A stretch of 64,000 bases of DNA from Valencia hispanica (GCA_963556495.2 OY747716.1:17558540-17622539), one strand, 5' to 3'; counted from the first letter of the stretch, positions 45,077 through 56,121 are shown. The notes: generated from the sequence alone by a model not told the origin. Made by a program: numbers and translations.

Positions 45077-45129
45077 GCAATAGTGATCACCAATACAGAG
45101 TATTTTCTCATTCAGCAAGTCTTTTATCA

Positions 45130-45815
45130 TTAATCTTTTAAATACAAAGCAAATTTTTCGCTGTGGAGGCATTACTCCACATATTTCATGGTTCCCAGGC
45201 CAGAAAGGATCAATGTATATTATTCTAGGGTGTTCTGGGTCTGCCCTGAGGTCTCCAACCAGTGGAATCTGCAAAGTTGAAGTGTTAACCAAGAATCCTG
45301 GTCAGCTATCTAAACATCCTCAATTGAATCATTTGGGTAAGGAGGACCAGCAGCTTCCCTTTTAGAGATGTATGCCAGTCTCACTCCCCACTTGATCTGA
45401 CTTCAAGGTTGTGATCAGTTGACAGCTACTTCCTATTCCATACAAAGTGCTCAACACAGAACTCCAAAGGTCTGATGATGGGAACAATTCATTAAAGACC
45501 ATAAGCTGGCCTTTTGCCAAGTACACTTGTGAACTACCTTGGGCTCGTACATGAAGATGGTTATGGAGATCCCACACCCATGGGCCTCTTTCCATTAAAG
45601 TGCTTAGCTGGAGAATGAAAAGTACCCCCTCACCTCTTGAAGGACTCTCTCCCTGGGGAACTATCTTCTCAGACAAATATCTAGCCCCTCTTCAGAAGTT
45701 AGGTTTCAGAGCCCAAGCTCTGTGTGGAAGTGATTCCAACTATATCAAGCTAGTATGTCTCAACCTCACACTTCAGCTCAAGGGTGTTTCTTGCTACTAA
45801 GGTGAAGGTGAGTAG
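45130..45815. repeat. Old LINE relic, duplicate of 12660-13330
   Basis: Same eroded LINE-like words as in gene B intron 5, with minor substitutions. No coding capacity. Confidence 0.5.
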
Positions 45816-46178
45816 AGTCACTTATCAGCACCAAAAGGTGCCCACAACAGCAGAAAAAACAAGAGATAGATGCAGAAGAAGCAGAGATTGACGCTGTGTT
45901 TCTGTTTGCTATGATATAAACTGCTTTGTCAGTAACTCCTTATTTTACAAAGCCGGTTGTTTGGCTCATTTCCATCTGAATTACAACCAATCAGCATGAG
46001 TTAACCACAGCTCCCGCCCAGTGATGCTACCAAGCCATTTCCGAGTACATACCCCCAGACAGGTACTCTGTTGGTCCTCAAATGGCCCTGAAAATGGCCT
46101 GGCCCGGTGTAGTGATGACACGAGCATACCGTGAAGTTTCTGAAAAATTACCTTGAAATTGCAATAGTGGAAACGTGC
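45816..46178. mobile_element. MITE copy, 5' end deleted
   Basis: It matches 13581-13956 in gene B intron 5 and keeps the right terminus 'caatagtggaaacgtgc'. The left terminus present at 13441 is missing here. Confidence 0.75.
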
Positions 46179-46492
46179 GTTACGCATTCATCAGGAGGCT
46201 CACCTTCAAGACTTGGCTTCAGGGAAGTGCTCTGGTCTCTGTAGGTCAGATGAGGCTCACAAGTCGTTGTGGGTTTCATTCCAATAATTTATCAACCTTA
46301 CCGTTTGTCATGGTATGTCTGATCAGGTTGACCCACCCACCTCCCAAACAAATGAGCTACCAGAATCATAAAGAGCTCAGACTTCTCGCCCACATAAAAA
46401 ACCACTGTGTTTTTGCCTATTTATTGCTTAAATTATCCTGAAAGGTATTGTTGTTTCTTAGGTAAATGAGTCATTCTTGTGTTTGTCCACAG

Positions 46493-46570
46493 AATGACAC
46501 AAAACCTGTGCAGTTGATGGAACAGAAAGCCAACTTCAACCTTGCCTTCATTCCTGAAGTTAACTGTGAG
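46493..46570 (+). pseudogene. Serpin C exon 6a
   Basis: 78 nt, open: [19 protein letters not shown] and IPEVNCE. Splice sites ccacag and gtactg are kept. Confidence 0.85.
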
Positions 46571-47024
46571 GTACTGGGGCACAAAATTACATCAGTCCAA
46601 TAGAAAATTGTCTCACTTGAAAATATTTATTTATACATCTTTATTAAGATTTATACTTTGGAAGTAATATGAGTTTGATGTATCTGATCCTTTCAGTCGA
46701 TAAGAATGATTAGCAGCAGTTAATAGAGTGCTCAGAGCATCTCTGACCTTAGAGGTCACAGATAGACGTTGTGGTCAAGGAGAGGGTGAAAAGGTGTAAG
46801 AAGAAACCTAGCGAAGTAGAGAAGTTAGCATCTTTAATTACATGGTGAGTTTGAATGTAGGATTTGAGGCAGAGAACATGTAAAAAACAGGAGTAATACT
46901 TAAATTGCCTGTAAGAACTAGCTCATTTGGAAAATAACCAAACTTTATGGGATGACTTACTATAATTCCAGCAGGTTTGAGAGCCTGTACTTCTCTGAAA
47001 GGCCTTAAACCTTTTACTGAACAG

Positions 47025-47114
47025 ATCCTGGAGATGCCTTACGAAGGGAAGGAAGTGAGCATGCTCATCTTTTTACCTAAAAGGATAGAAGATGGCACAA
47101 CAGGTCTGGAGAAG
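47025..47114 (+). pseudogene. Serpin C exon 6b
   Basis: 90 nt, open: [18 protein letters not shown] and [10 protein letters not shown]. Splice sites gaacag and gtagga are kept. Confidence 0.85.
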
Positions 47115-47194
47115 GTAGGACTCTCTAGGTCTCACAGACTGAAAACTTTACCTGGGCACTGACACATCTAATCATTTATGTATTACGTGTTCAG

Positions 47195-47375
47195 ATGGAG
47201 AACCTACTGACCTATGAGAAATTCATGGAGTGGACTCATAGAGATGAGAGGAAAATCTGTGATATTAATGTCAATTTGCCTCGATTCAAAATGGAGAAGA
47301 AATATGACCTAAACAAAGTCCTAAGCAGCATGGGCATGGGCGACACTTTTGATGAGTCAAAGTGTGACTTCTCTG
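47195..47375 (+). pseudogene. Serpin C exon 7a
   Basis: 181 nt, open: [30 protein letters not shown] and DESKCDFSG. Same length and phases as genes A and B. Confidence 0.87.
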
Positions 47376-47699
47376 GTGAGTCATGTAGGAGCTTGACAGA
47401 TAATTCAGATGTAAAATGACTATGAACTAATTCGCTAATGACCAGCTTTGCATAGGTGCTACTGCTGTGAGTTGTGTGGCATTTTTAGATTTTTGGGAAT
47501 CTGACCCTGCATCAAAGATCTGGACTCCCTATGGGAAACAACAGTCTTCATGAATCTTCCTGTGATACTTTTTTCATAAAAGCACAGTCTCTGTGACAAA
47601 CCCAGATCTTTTGTTTGGAATACTGCTAAATATTTTTGGTGAGATATGTGTTCTTAAAGCTATTGTTTGTAATCCTGTAATGTCTCTTTTCTGTGACAG

Positions 47700-47914
47700 G
47701 AATGTCAGGTAGCAAAGAGCTCTTTCTGTCAAAAGTCTCCCACAAGGCTTTTGTAGAGGTGAACGAGGAAGGAACTGAAGCTGCTGCTGCCACTGCTGGT
47801 ATTGTGGCAGATAGTGTTTCCTTCTTCACTACAGACCACCCCTTCCTCTTCTTTATTCGCCATAACATCACCAAGAACATTCTCTTTGCTGGACGCTTCT
47901 GCTGCCCTGAGTGA
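47700..47914 (+). pseudogene. Serpin C exon 8 with reactive loop
   Basis: 215 nt, open to the stop at 47912-47914. The loop [20 protein letters not shown] is identical to gene B's, including the four-residue shortening. The core reads FLFFIRHN with the usual Arg. The preserved loop suggests either a recent duplication or gene conversion. Confidence 0.88.
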
Positions 47915-47931
47915 GCTTTGTGTCCATTGGA

Positions 47932-48335
47932 ACAGGGGTGCCACACTCCATTTCCTAGTTTAAGTATTTAATACAAACATGTTTTGGCCACATCATGGAA
48001 GGGACAGAGATTGCTAATGCATCGCCCTACCCAACCTTTCTGACTAACCGTTTAGCTAGTATTCAGCAATAACTGTTTATCTCTGTAGCACATCTTCTCC
48101 AATCTTCATGCCCAGCCTCTGGAGAACACCTTCATGCCAGTCTGATAGCAAAGCATGAACCAGCACCAGTCCTTGATGTGTTCATGGTCCAACACACCAA
48201 CAAATTGCCTCCACAGCATGCAGTCAGGCTAATGACCTAATTATTTGATTCAGGTGTGGTAAAGCAAAGACGTATCAAGAAGTTGCAGGACACTGGCCCT
48301 CGAGGACTGGAGTTTAATGCCTGTGGTTTAGAGAT
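47932..48335. mobile_element. hAT MITE behind gene C, interrupted by an LTR fragment
   Basis: The left end 'caggggtgccacactcca' (47933) and the rest from 'cagtccttgatgtgttc' (about 48163) belong to the element at 15682-15856. Between them lies 47957-48163, which matches part of the LTR at 41187-41395. Confidence 0.75.
47957..48163. repeat. LTR fragment inserted in the hAT MITE
   Basis: 'tttaagtatttaatacaaacat', 'cctacccaacctttctgactaacc', 'agtattcagcaataactgtttatctctgta' and 'cttcatgcccagcctc' follow 41187-41395 in order with about 15% differences. It has no LTR ends, so it came in as a fragment. Confidence 0.75.
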
Positions 48336-48615
48336 ATCACTCCAAAGGAGGGAGAGAGACGGACGGACTGCGGACGGTCAGTCAGAAATACGGACAGATG
48401 TGACCTTCTGCAGAGTCAATTGCTACAGACCTCCGGGCTTTATGTGGCCTTCATATTAGCTCAAGAACAAGACATAGAGAGCAACATGGAATGGGTTTCC
48501 ATGGATGACCCGTTGCATCCAAGCTTTGCATCACCAAAAGTCATAGTGCAAAGCTTGAAGCATTGGTGTAGTATGCTGCCACTGGAGTCTAGAGCAGTGG
48601 ATGGTCCTCTAGAGC

Positions 48616-48830
48616 AGGGGTGTCAAACTCCAGTCTTCAGGGGCCGGTGTCCTCCAACCTCTAGATGTGTTCTTGGTCCAACAAACCTGAATCAAATCGT
48701 TAAATGCCTACTCTGCAGGCAGTTAGGTTCTGTTAAGGACCTAATTGTTTGATTCAATCGTGTCTAAAAGATTCAGGACACTGCCATTAAGTTTAAGGAC
48801 ACTGCCCTTAAGGACTCCTTAAGTGCTCTA
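48616..48830. mobile_element. Second hAT MITE behind gene C, partly eroded
   Basis: It corresponds to 16138-16352, with the left CTCTAGAG preserved and the right end scrambled ('ctccttaagtgctctagag'). Same insertion as in the left copy. Confidence 0.75.
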
Positions 48831-49656
48831 GAGTGACAAATCATGCCTGGCAATACAAGTGTCTCTCTTTGGCACTTGCCAGAATAACGGCACTTACCTG
48901 ACTGCCCTGTGTCAAATGTAAGGTTTGGAGCACATAGGACAATGATTTGAGGCTGTTTTTAGCAGTTGGCTTAGCCTCTAAGTTCCCAAGACACGGATTC
49001 TTAATGCTTTAGTGCATACCGAGGGATTTTGGACAATTTCATGCCGAAACTGTCAGCATTTTCATCCAATATCAGTGTTTGACCTCACCAACGCTTCTTT
49101 GGAAGAATGGTCAAAGATTCTCATGACCGCACTTTATAACCCCCATAAACAGCCACCAACTGAAGCACACTACACTGTTGTTGTTGATAAGATGGCAGTG
49201 TTACATAGTTCAATAAGAGCTTTTCCAAAGATTTTGTCTAAATGAATCTTGGTAGTTTATGTTTGCATTGGAGTGGAGAGTTTAAGATAACCATACGGTG
49301 GAAATTATTTTCTTTATCAATTGGCAAATATGTACATAACCTATGTGAAAACATCTGTGTAGGTGTGTCTAAGTGTTAAGCTGTCAAATTTCAGTAAACA
49401 AGTGTTTAGCCACTTGATGGGGCTGTGACTTTGATTAGCTAACTTGAAGTCAAATAGTATTTACAAATATGTTGAGAAGAGAACAGCATATCTTTTAAAA
49501 CTCAAATGGGTTTTGCTTGATGTCTACTTAAATAAATTATTATTTAAGGTAGAACTGCAAAATACGGAAGCGTATTGCATTCGCTTGAAAAAAAAAAAGT
49601 TCTGTTTTTCTGAATTAACAAGATAAACTGTGGGGGACAGAATATCCGATGGGGCA
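48831..49656. other. Unassigned duplicated sequence left of ERV2
   Basis: It corresponds to 16361-16915, then about 17600-17740, then 18590-18720 of the left copy. No gene is seen. Its end supplies the GGCA target of ERV2. Confidence 0.45.
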
Positions 49657-50285
49657 TGATGAGTGGAGATTTTTAAGTGAAAGCCTGCGCCTCGCGCTGC
49701 TTTGCTACCAGTCCCTGACCAGCCTGCTGTCTGCTAACTCCTCTCTCCCAGTTCGTTTATCCTGTGGTAGAGTATAAAAAAGAATTACACATTCACACAA
49801 TATATATGTTTGGGCATGCATGGGGAGAGATTCTCACCATATTCATCTCCATAGAAATCTTCCTCATAAATGCCTTTTATTACTTTACTAAGTTATTAAA
49901 ACATAAAACATTCTGAGAGACAGCCTCTCTTACAGGATCCAATCAGCTCAATAATACATATTCATATAGATGCAAAGTGTCCCTATAGTCCGTCCCTAAT
50001 AGGTTATGCCCCTTTTAATATATTCCTTTTGGTTGCTAAGCAGAAAACCTTCCTTCTCCCAACAGATGTTTCCTATTTTTTTCCGAGAATTGTGACCCAT
50101 TGTCTAACTCATATCCTGTTCTTAACAGTTTTGTCCATTTAATCGTGACCGTTCCTTTCTGACCCGTGGGTCACATACTGTGCTAACACTTTTCTGCATT
50201 TAGTTAATTATTTTAGCACACAACCCCTTCACCTTTTGGCCTGTGTATTCATTCAATGCTTGTTTAAAAGTTTTTATTTACAATA
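49657..50285 (-). repeat. ERV2 3' LTR
   Basis: About 629 bp. Its minus-strand start TATTGTAAATAAAAACTTTT recurs at the other end of the provirus (57357 leftwards), which fixes the LTR edge. An aatataTTAAAAGGGG word may be a TATA box and aataaaaggc a polyadenylation signal. The plus-strand left end is tgatgagtgg. Confidence 0.85.
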
Positions 50286-50299
50286 ATCCCTCTTTTCAC
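50286..50299 (-). promoter_or_regulatory. ERV2 polypurine tract
   Basis: On the minus strand 'gtgaaaagagggat' directly precedes the LTR start. The AAAGAGGGAT-like core is shared with ERV1. Confidence 0.75.
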
Positions 50300-50339
50300 C
50301 TCTAATATTTTAGAGGTGAATCTACTATTACTTTTACTC

Positions 50340-52034
50340 CTATAATTCCACCTGTTCCATTTCTTTTATAGGAACTAACATGTATGGTCCTCTAAGTGGT
50401 GTTTGTGAGATCATTTTCTTTACCATAATTTTAAAACATGGTATTACGCAACATGTCACCAGGAAAAATATTAACATCAAAATTCCTAGGAAAGCCACTA
50501 CCTTCCAGAGTAAGGACATCCATCCTCCAAAAAACAACCAGTTCATCCATTGTGGAGTATCTGCATTTACAAAGTCTGCATTTTGGGCTTTGGCAACTGT
50601 GCACATTTTAGAGAGAGCATTATCTATGTCGTTTCCATCTCCAGAATTATCCGGGATGTAGCTGCAGCATGTCTCATTAAGGAGTACACAAATTCCACCT
50701 TGGGCTGCCGTCCAGAAATCTAACACCATCCTATTTTGAAGTAACATCAACCTTATGGCTTTCATCTCTTTATTGTTGGATTCCCATGCACTAATTGAGG
50801 CATTCATGAATAACGAGAAACTATAAGCTTGGGTTTCCACTCTTAACATGACTTCTCCAACCCCTATTGAGGAAATCAGTGATCCAATTATTTTCTCAGC
50901 TGTGGTCCATAATTTATGGTCGTCTGGGACATCACTACCCCAAACACTGTCATGCTTTTGAACTTGTATTTTGCTTAGAGACCGTTTATTCCTACTGTCA
51001 TTTTTATCCGAATCAGTTTTCTGTTTTGTGGTAATTATGAACGTGTGGTCAGTTAATCCTACTGGCGCGCATACTCCACCCCAATTGTCAGGCAAATACA
51101 TATATACCTTGTGTCCGCATAGCCAATATATGTCATCTACTGGTTTTGTGCCCTTTTTCCCAGGTAACGCTGCATTATCCCAGTTTACAAACGAATAATT
51201 TCCTACGGGGGGAGTACTAGTAGAATACAAAGAACTAATATTACACGGACAGGTCTCATTTTGATCTAAGGTTTGACTTATAGTGTAACTACTATGGACA
51301 CACATTTTAGGGGTGTACAATTTTTGGCATCTAAATGGAGACAATCGTCCTAGATTCCTTGTCCCGTTGCTATGAAAAGAAGCTGGAAAAGTAATAGAGG
51401 ATTTTAAATGTGCAACCCCACAAAAAGATTTTGGAAACGTTGCAAGTGGTTCAAGTGCAGTAAGGAGTTTATACGCTGTGAAATTTTGAGGACACAAGTA
51501 GGACACTAAAGTAGAGTTGTTCCACTTAATCTGATGACGGCCATAGCGCTTCACATCAGTCTGGAATACACAAAAAGAACTCCTAAATAACAATGGGAAT
51601 GGATCCAATACGGGTTGAGAGGAGCTCTTTGGCATGATAGAGCACACATAGCAGTTAGAATAATTCTTCGATCTTGCAAGAACCTCCACATAGTTATACC
51701 ACTGATTAAGATGGTATCCATGCAGAGGGTCTTCATCTTTAAAGCCTAAATGAGGGTCTGATACCCATCTTTTGCCACGTTGTATTATCCGGATATCTGA
51801 GTGGTTTTCGGAATTTATTGAGCTGTCAGGACACAGGCGGTTGTCTGTGTTTTGGCAGTAAGCTGCATGTCTGTAGGGCCAGTCGCAATTCAGAAACAAT
51901 ATAACATTCAATATTAATAATAGTACAAAAACCGCGCAGCTTAAAACCGTCCAATTACCCCAAATAGGATCAGTTAGGGGATTTCTTCCCAACCTCATGT
52001 AGCTAAACATTTTCAATCTGTATACTTTGCACAA
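50340..52034 (-). CDS. env: ERV2 env, uninterrupted 564-codon retroviral envelope
   Basis: The frame runs from ATG at 52034 to the stop at 50340 without a break. Features in order: a hydrophobic signal region (VLSCAVFVLLLILNVILFL, about residues 31-49); a CxxC in the surface subunit (NCYVCS, about residue 127); many N-glycosylation sites; a furin-type site RNKR near residue 350; a CX6CC motif CVLLNETCC near residue 453, typical of gamma-type env where it pairs with the CxxC; a membrane anchor (VVAFLGILMLIFFLV) near residue 515; and a short Cys-bearing tail. Met1 or Met9 could start it. Intact env in a decayed provirus could mean recent insertion or selection; which is unknown. Confidence 0.9.
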   Translation of the reverse strand: MCKVYRLKMFSYMRLGRNPLTDPIWGNWTVLSCAVFVLLLILNVILFLNCDWPYRHAAYCQNTDNRLCPDSSINSENHSDIRIIQRGKRWVSDPHLGFKDEDPLHGYHLNQWYNYVEVLARSKNYSNCYVCSIMPKSSSQPVLDPFPLLFRSSFCVFQTDVKRYGRHQIKWNNSTLVSYLCPQNFTAYKLLTALEPLATFPKSFCGVAHLKSSITFPASFHSNGTRNLGRLSPFRCQKLYTPKMCVHSSYTISQTLDQNETCPCNISSLYSTSTPPVGNYSFVNWDNAALPGKKGTKPVDDIYWLCGHKVYMYLPDNWGGVCAPVGLTDHTFIITTKQKTDSDKNDSRNKRSLSKIQVQKHDSVWGSDVPDDHKLWTTAEKIIGSLISSIGVGEVMLRVETQAYSFSLFMNASISAWESNNKEMKAIRLMLLQNRMVLDFWTAAQGGICVLLNETCCSYIPDNSGDGNDIDNALSKMCTVAKAQNADFVNADTPQWMNWLFFGGWMSLLWKVVAFLGILMLIFFLVTCCVIPCFKIMVKKMISQTPLRGPYMLVPIKEMEQVEL

Positions 52035-52718
52035 AACCTTAAGCTTTAATAAATAAATGAAAATAGAATGTAAATGATAAAAAATATGAGCATTAAAATT
52101 AAATACACTTAAAGGCAGCGGTCCTTCTTATTATTTTAGCAAAACTGGTAATACTCTGTACTGCCCCTAGGAAAATGTGACCTTTTCTCAGCCTGCTAAT
52201 TCCCACATCATGATGTTGCAGTTTTTTGTTTTTTTCTAAAATAGTGATGCAGCTGCAGTTATTTAAAAAATGCAAATAACAAAATCTTTAAAAGGTACGT
52301 AGATAAAATCAAGCTAAGCTAAAATATAATATAAATGATAAGATGTAAATAAGATAAAATATAAAATGTGAAGATGCTCTTCAGTTTCTGTTTGCTGTCC
52401 TCCACTGGCTCGAGGGTGCTGCAGAAACTCTTTTCTTCTCTTTTCTTTTGATCTTCAGGGAATACTTAACAAGCCTTTATAAAATGTACATGTTCAATGT
52501 TTTTCAGGCTTAAGAATTAAGTACCCCTTACCCTCTTTAGGAGTGATCTAACCCCTGATCACTCCTCCCCGACAGATTTTCTTCAGAGAATAAAAGCCGG
52601 GCTCGATAGCACAAAAGAAGAACTTTTACTCTCCCTCTGTTGTCCTCTTCAGGGCCTCCCTTACTTCTGCGAGGGACCGTTGTGGTTCAGATGCAGGAGA
52701 ACATTGGCTCCAATGATA
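52035..52718 (-). other. ERV2 pol-env junction, non-coding remnant
   Basis: About 0.7 kb with no long frame, between the integrase end (52719) and env (52034). It includes an A/T-rich tract and may hold an env splice acceptor. The env reading frame normally overlaps pol in simple gamma-type viruses, so this spacing is unusual. Confidence 0.45.
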
Positions 52719-53057
52719 TCAGGTGCAGCCCTTCCCCTTCAGTTGAACAGCATGAGTGGTTCTGGCAGTAACTTGGTAGGGACCCGTCCACCTGGGTTCA
52801 TGCCACTTCCTTTTAATGACTTTCAACCACACCCAGGCAGCTTCACTGGGGAGTGGAGCCGGGCCCTGTACTGCAGGAGGAGCTGTTGTGAAATATTTTA
52901 CCAAAGCTTTTAAGATGTGATAGTCAGAGGATGGGTTCTGAGGGGTCGGGTCAGTCACAGTCCGAAGTTGTGCAAACGGTCCGTTAAATACCCTGCCAGT
53001 CAGTAACTCGCAAGGTGTAAGTCCTTTAGTCCTACAAACTGATGACCTGACAGCCAT
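52719..53057 (-). pseudogene. pol: ERV2 integrase C-terminal segment
   Basis: The frame shows KGLTPCELLTGRVF, then KRKWHEPRWTGPYQVTAR, the GPY/F module of retroviral integrases used in chromatin or DNA binding. It is separated from the catalytic part by the 49-bp tandem duplication at 53009-53106. Confidence 0.85.
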
Positions 53058-53106
53058 CGCAAGGTGTAAGTCCTTTAGTCCTACAAACTGATGACCTGAC
53101 AGCCAT
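53009..53106. repeat. 49-bp tandem duplication in ERV2 integrase
   Basis: The unit 'cgcaaggtgtaagtccttta…gacctgacagccat' occurs at 53009-53057 and again at 53058-53106 without difference. 49 is not a multiple of three, so it shifts the integrase frame. Confidence 0.93.
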
Positions 53107-54024
53107 CAGTGCTATCGGAAGGGCATCAATCCACGTCAGTCCTGTTTGCGCCATTATTTTAGCTATTTTGGTTTTAAAATTCTGGTTCATTCTTTCCACT
53201 GACACCTGAGACTGTGGATGATACACAGTCCCAAATTTGTGGGTTAATCCCAGCTGTTTTTCTACAAACTGAAGATGCTGATTTTTAAAATGTGTTCCTG
53301 AATCACTTTGCACAGTTCGAGGAAAACCGTGCCAGGGAATGTAATAATTAATCAAGCATTTAACAACAGTTTCAGTATCCTCACGCTTGCCTGGCCAGGC
53401 TTCTGGCCAGCCTGTCAGTGGAACAGTCAGAACCAGAAGGTACTTGTAGCCCTTCACCGGTATTCCCATATCAGTGTAATCAATGACAACTTCTTCACCA
53501 GGACGTGATAGTTCTTTAAAGGACCCCATTTCAGGTTTAATGGTGGATTTAGGATTAAATTCACCACACACTTTGCATTCATGTAAAAAATGTTTTAACC
53601 AATCTGTCATGTAAGGGTGCCACCAAAAACATACATTTATTTTCATCTGAGCGGCACCTACATGGGCCAAGGCATGTGCTTCTTGGAAAATCTCAGATTT
53701 CATGTTCAATGGTAACACTGGACGTCCATCTGGGCTACGCCAGAGTCCCTGAGATTGTACTGCTCCCCTTTGTAGCCAAACAGATTTTTCTTGAGGCGCA
53801 GCATTGTTTTGTTCAGCTTTAATTAAATCCTCCATGTTTTCAGTATCTTCTGCTACCATTGTCATCATCCAATCATGAGCTTGCTGATACCCAGCAGTGA
53901 TTTTGGCAGCCGTATCTGCGGCAGCATTTCCGGCAGCTTCAAATGTATTTTCTTTACTGTGACCCTTGCATTTTTTAACAGCTAGTGCAGAGGGAAGCTG
54001 CACAGCATGTAGAAGCTCAATCAT
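53032..54024 (-). pseudogene. pol: ERV2 RNase H end and integrase core
   Basis: It begins in the RNase H C-terminus (GNAAADTAAK). The integrase zinc domain follows: HALAHVG (H-x3-H) and CKVC (C-x2-C). The catalytic triad is visible as VIDYTDMG (D), VQSDSGTHF (D) and VERMNQNFK (E). This segment is continuous but is cut off from its C-terminus by the tandem duplication. It is separated from upstream pol by stops between 54024 and 54231. Confidence 0.88.
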
Positions 54025-54230
54025 TTATGCTGATGTTGTATTGGTTGTCCCTGAGTGGTGAGAAACCCACTCCTTTTCCATTGGGGGAGTCCAATATGTA
54101 AAGCCGACCAGGCATACATAGAGTCAGCAATTATTGTTATTCTTTTTCCTTCTCCCCACTGACATGCTTCAATCAGAGCCCTGATTTTGGCTTTCTGTGC
54201 TTTCCCTTCCAGCTTCCCCTGTTTTCTTAC

Positions 54231-55226
54231 CTAAAACCCATCAGTAGTTTTCTGCACTACTGCATACCCTCCCTGTAGCTCTCCACTGGGAGACCTGAAA
54301 CACCAGCCATCAGTAAACAAGGATATACTATCTGGAAGAGTTTGAGATTGTAAGTCTATCCTGATTTTGCTATCTTTAACCGTTTTCTCAATGCAGTCAT
54401 GTGATACACCTCCCCTCATGTGATCTGCCATGTTGATACCCTCATGAACAAATGTTAAATTAGGTGCTTCCAAGATTTTGTTCATGCGCTGTTGTCTGAG
54501 TGTGGACATGGAAAATGCCTCAGAATTAACGAATGCCATTACCCCGTGTGTAGTTAACACCCTGAGAGGATGCCCGCGAACAATGTGTGCGGTTTTAGAG
54601 ATGAGATGGGCTAGTCTAGCTGCATGCTGAGTGCATGGTGGGTGTCTGTTTTCTGTTGTATCTAGTTTTACACTGAGATACATCAAAATGTGTCTATGTC
54701 CAACTACCTTTTGAAACAGGACACCATTGATTATTCCATCAGTCTCTGAGGAGTCTAGAAAAAAATCTAGTCTGTAATCAGCCAAAGCCAAGTCTGCTGC
54801 TGCTGTCAGTTCCTGTTTTAGAACAATAAACGCTTCTTCTGCTGCCACCGTCCAGTTAAGAGGAGCATTTAATTGTTTCATACCATGTTCATTTATCAAC
54901 GCACGCAATGGAGTGGTCAGATTAGCGTAGCTGGGTATGTAGTGACGGCTAAAGTTAGTTAGTCCTAAAAAGGACAGCATTTCTTTAACCTTTAATGGTT
55001 TTGAATGTTGTAGGATTGCAGATCTGTGAGCTGCTGTTAGACCTGATCCTTGTGCAGTAACTCTTCTTCCCAAAAAGTGTACTTCTTGTCTTACTAGCTG
55101 TAACTTATCCCTGGAAACCTTGTAACCTTCTTCGGCTAACAAGCGAAGAATCTGTATTGTTGCTGTGGTGCACATTTCAGCAGTTGGTGCTGCTAAAAGC
55201 AGGTCATCTACATACTGAATTAGCAC
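54231..55226 (-). pseudogene. pol: ERV2 RT (YVDD box), connection and RNase H start
   Basis: The frame starts just before QYVDDLLLAAPT, then KVSRDKLQLV, EVHFLGRRVTAQG, LTNFSRHYIPSYANLT, and RNase H ISLFTDGWCFR. It ends at 54231 in the RNase H domain. The sequence is close to that of ERV1 through the same region and, unlike ERV1, keeps the frame at SFLGLTNF. Confidence 0.88.
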
Positions 55227-55323
55227 ATATCCTTGAGGTAATGTTAATTTTTGTAAAGATTCTTCTAAAACTTGGTTGAATAACCCTGGTGAAAGAGCAA
55301 AAACTTGAGGTAAGCGAGTGTAT

Positions 55324-55623
55324 CTAAGTTGTTCCCCACGGAAGGTAAATGAAAAAATATCTCTTAACCTCTGGTGCTAATGGTAAACTGAAAATGACAT
55401 TAGCCAGATCAATGCAGGTGAACCACTGTAAATCTGGTGTTAATGCAATCAGAGCAGTAAAGGAGTTAGGACTTGAAATTCCCTTTGTTAATAATTCCTG
55501 GTTGATAGCGCGCAAGTCATGTGTCATTCGATATTTCCCGGTTCCCTGTTTCTCAACGGGAAGAATAGGAGTATTCCACGCTGAGTTGGAGGGTGCTAAC
55601 ACTCCTCCCACCTTGAGACCCAA
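55324..55623 (-). pseudogene. pol: ERV2 RT fingers/palm segment
   Basis: ILPVEKQGTGKYRMTHDLR and FTCIDLANVIFSLPL (motif A) are present. The frame breaks at 55370-55324 just before the LPQG region, so this RT is inactive. Confidence 0.85.
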
Positions 55624-55776
55624 AATGGTCTCTGCAATTCCTTCCTCTGCCTCTGGTTTGTGTGGATATTGGAATCTTTAAATGGGGGATCCTGTTTTCA
55701 TAGAAAATTTCAACGGTTGTGTGTGTACTAATCCAACATCAGTGGGTCCAGAGGACCACAGAGTGGGAGGAAGATG

Positions 55777-56121
55777 TTATAGCCCTTTAACAGCTGCTGG
55801 GTGATCTGTTATTTCTCTGCCATGGAAACGGGTCAGGTGTAAATGTTCTAACATAGAAGTATCCCAAGTCGTGGTCTGAATTTTGTATTTGCCAGTCGAG
55901 GAGGAAAACCATACGCTTGGTATTTGAGTTAATACCCAGTCAGTGGTTTTTGTCCCTCTTTTCACCATGGGGCCTAAATCTTTAGCCTGATGTTTTGGAT
56001 GTAACAGAAGAGAAATATGTGGCACGGCTTCTGAACCCATCATGTAAAATTGAGCTTGTTGAGGAGTCAATTTGGCTTCTAAGGCTACTCTCTCTGGTCC
56101 CACATAGCAGTTACTGTCCAA
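55777..56121 (-). pseudogene. pol: ERV2 protease-RT linker
   Basis: The frame gives QQAQFYMMGSEAVPHISLLL and MVKRGTKTTDWVLTQIPSV, matching the corresponding linker in ERV1 (27400-27620). It ends at a stop near 55777, about 150 bp before the RT motifs resume. Confidence 0.8.

Larger units (their letters stand above)
44935..47914 (+). pseudogene. Serpin gene C, 5'-truncated duplicate of gene B (exons 5-8)
   Basis: Exons homologous to gene B exons 5, 6a, 6b, 7a and 8 are at 44935-45076, 46493-46570, 47025-47114, 47195-47375 and 47700-47914. Exons 1-4 are absent because the duplication starts in intron 4. Exon 5 has lost one base (gaccacatgaccgg for gaccacatgaccagg), which shifts the frame, and its donor is GC instead of GT. 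The later exons are open and keep their splice sites. As it stands no full serpin can be made. An exon 6a-8 transcript from another promoter cannot be excluded. Confidence 0.88.

Noticed and set aside
47025..47914. Serpin C as a functional gene
   Set aside because: Its exons 6a-8 are open, but exons 1-4 are absent, exon 5 is frameshifted and its donor is altered. Listed as a pseudogene unless transcripts show otherwise.
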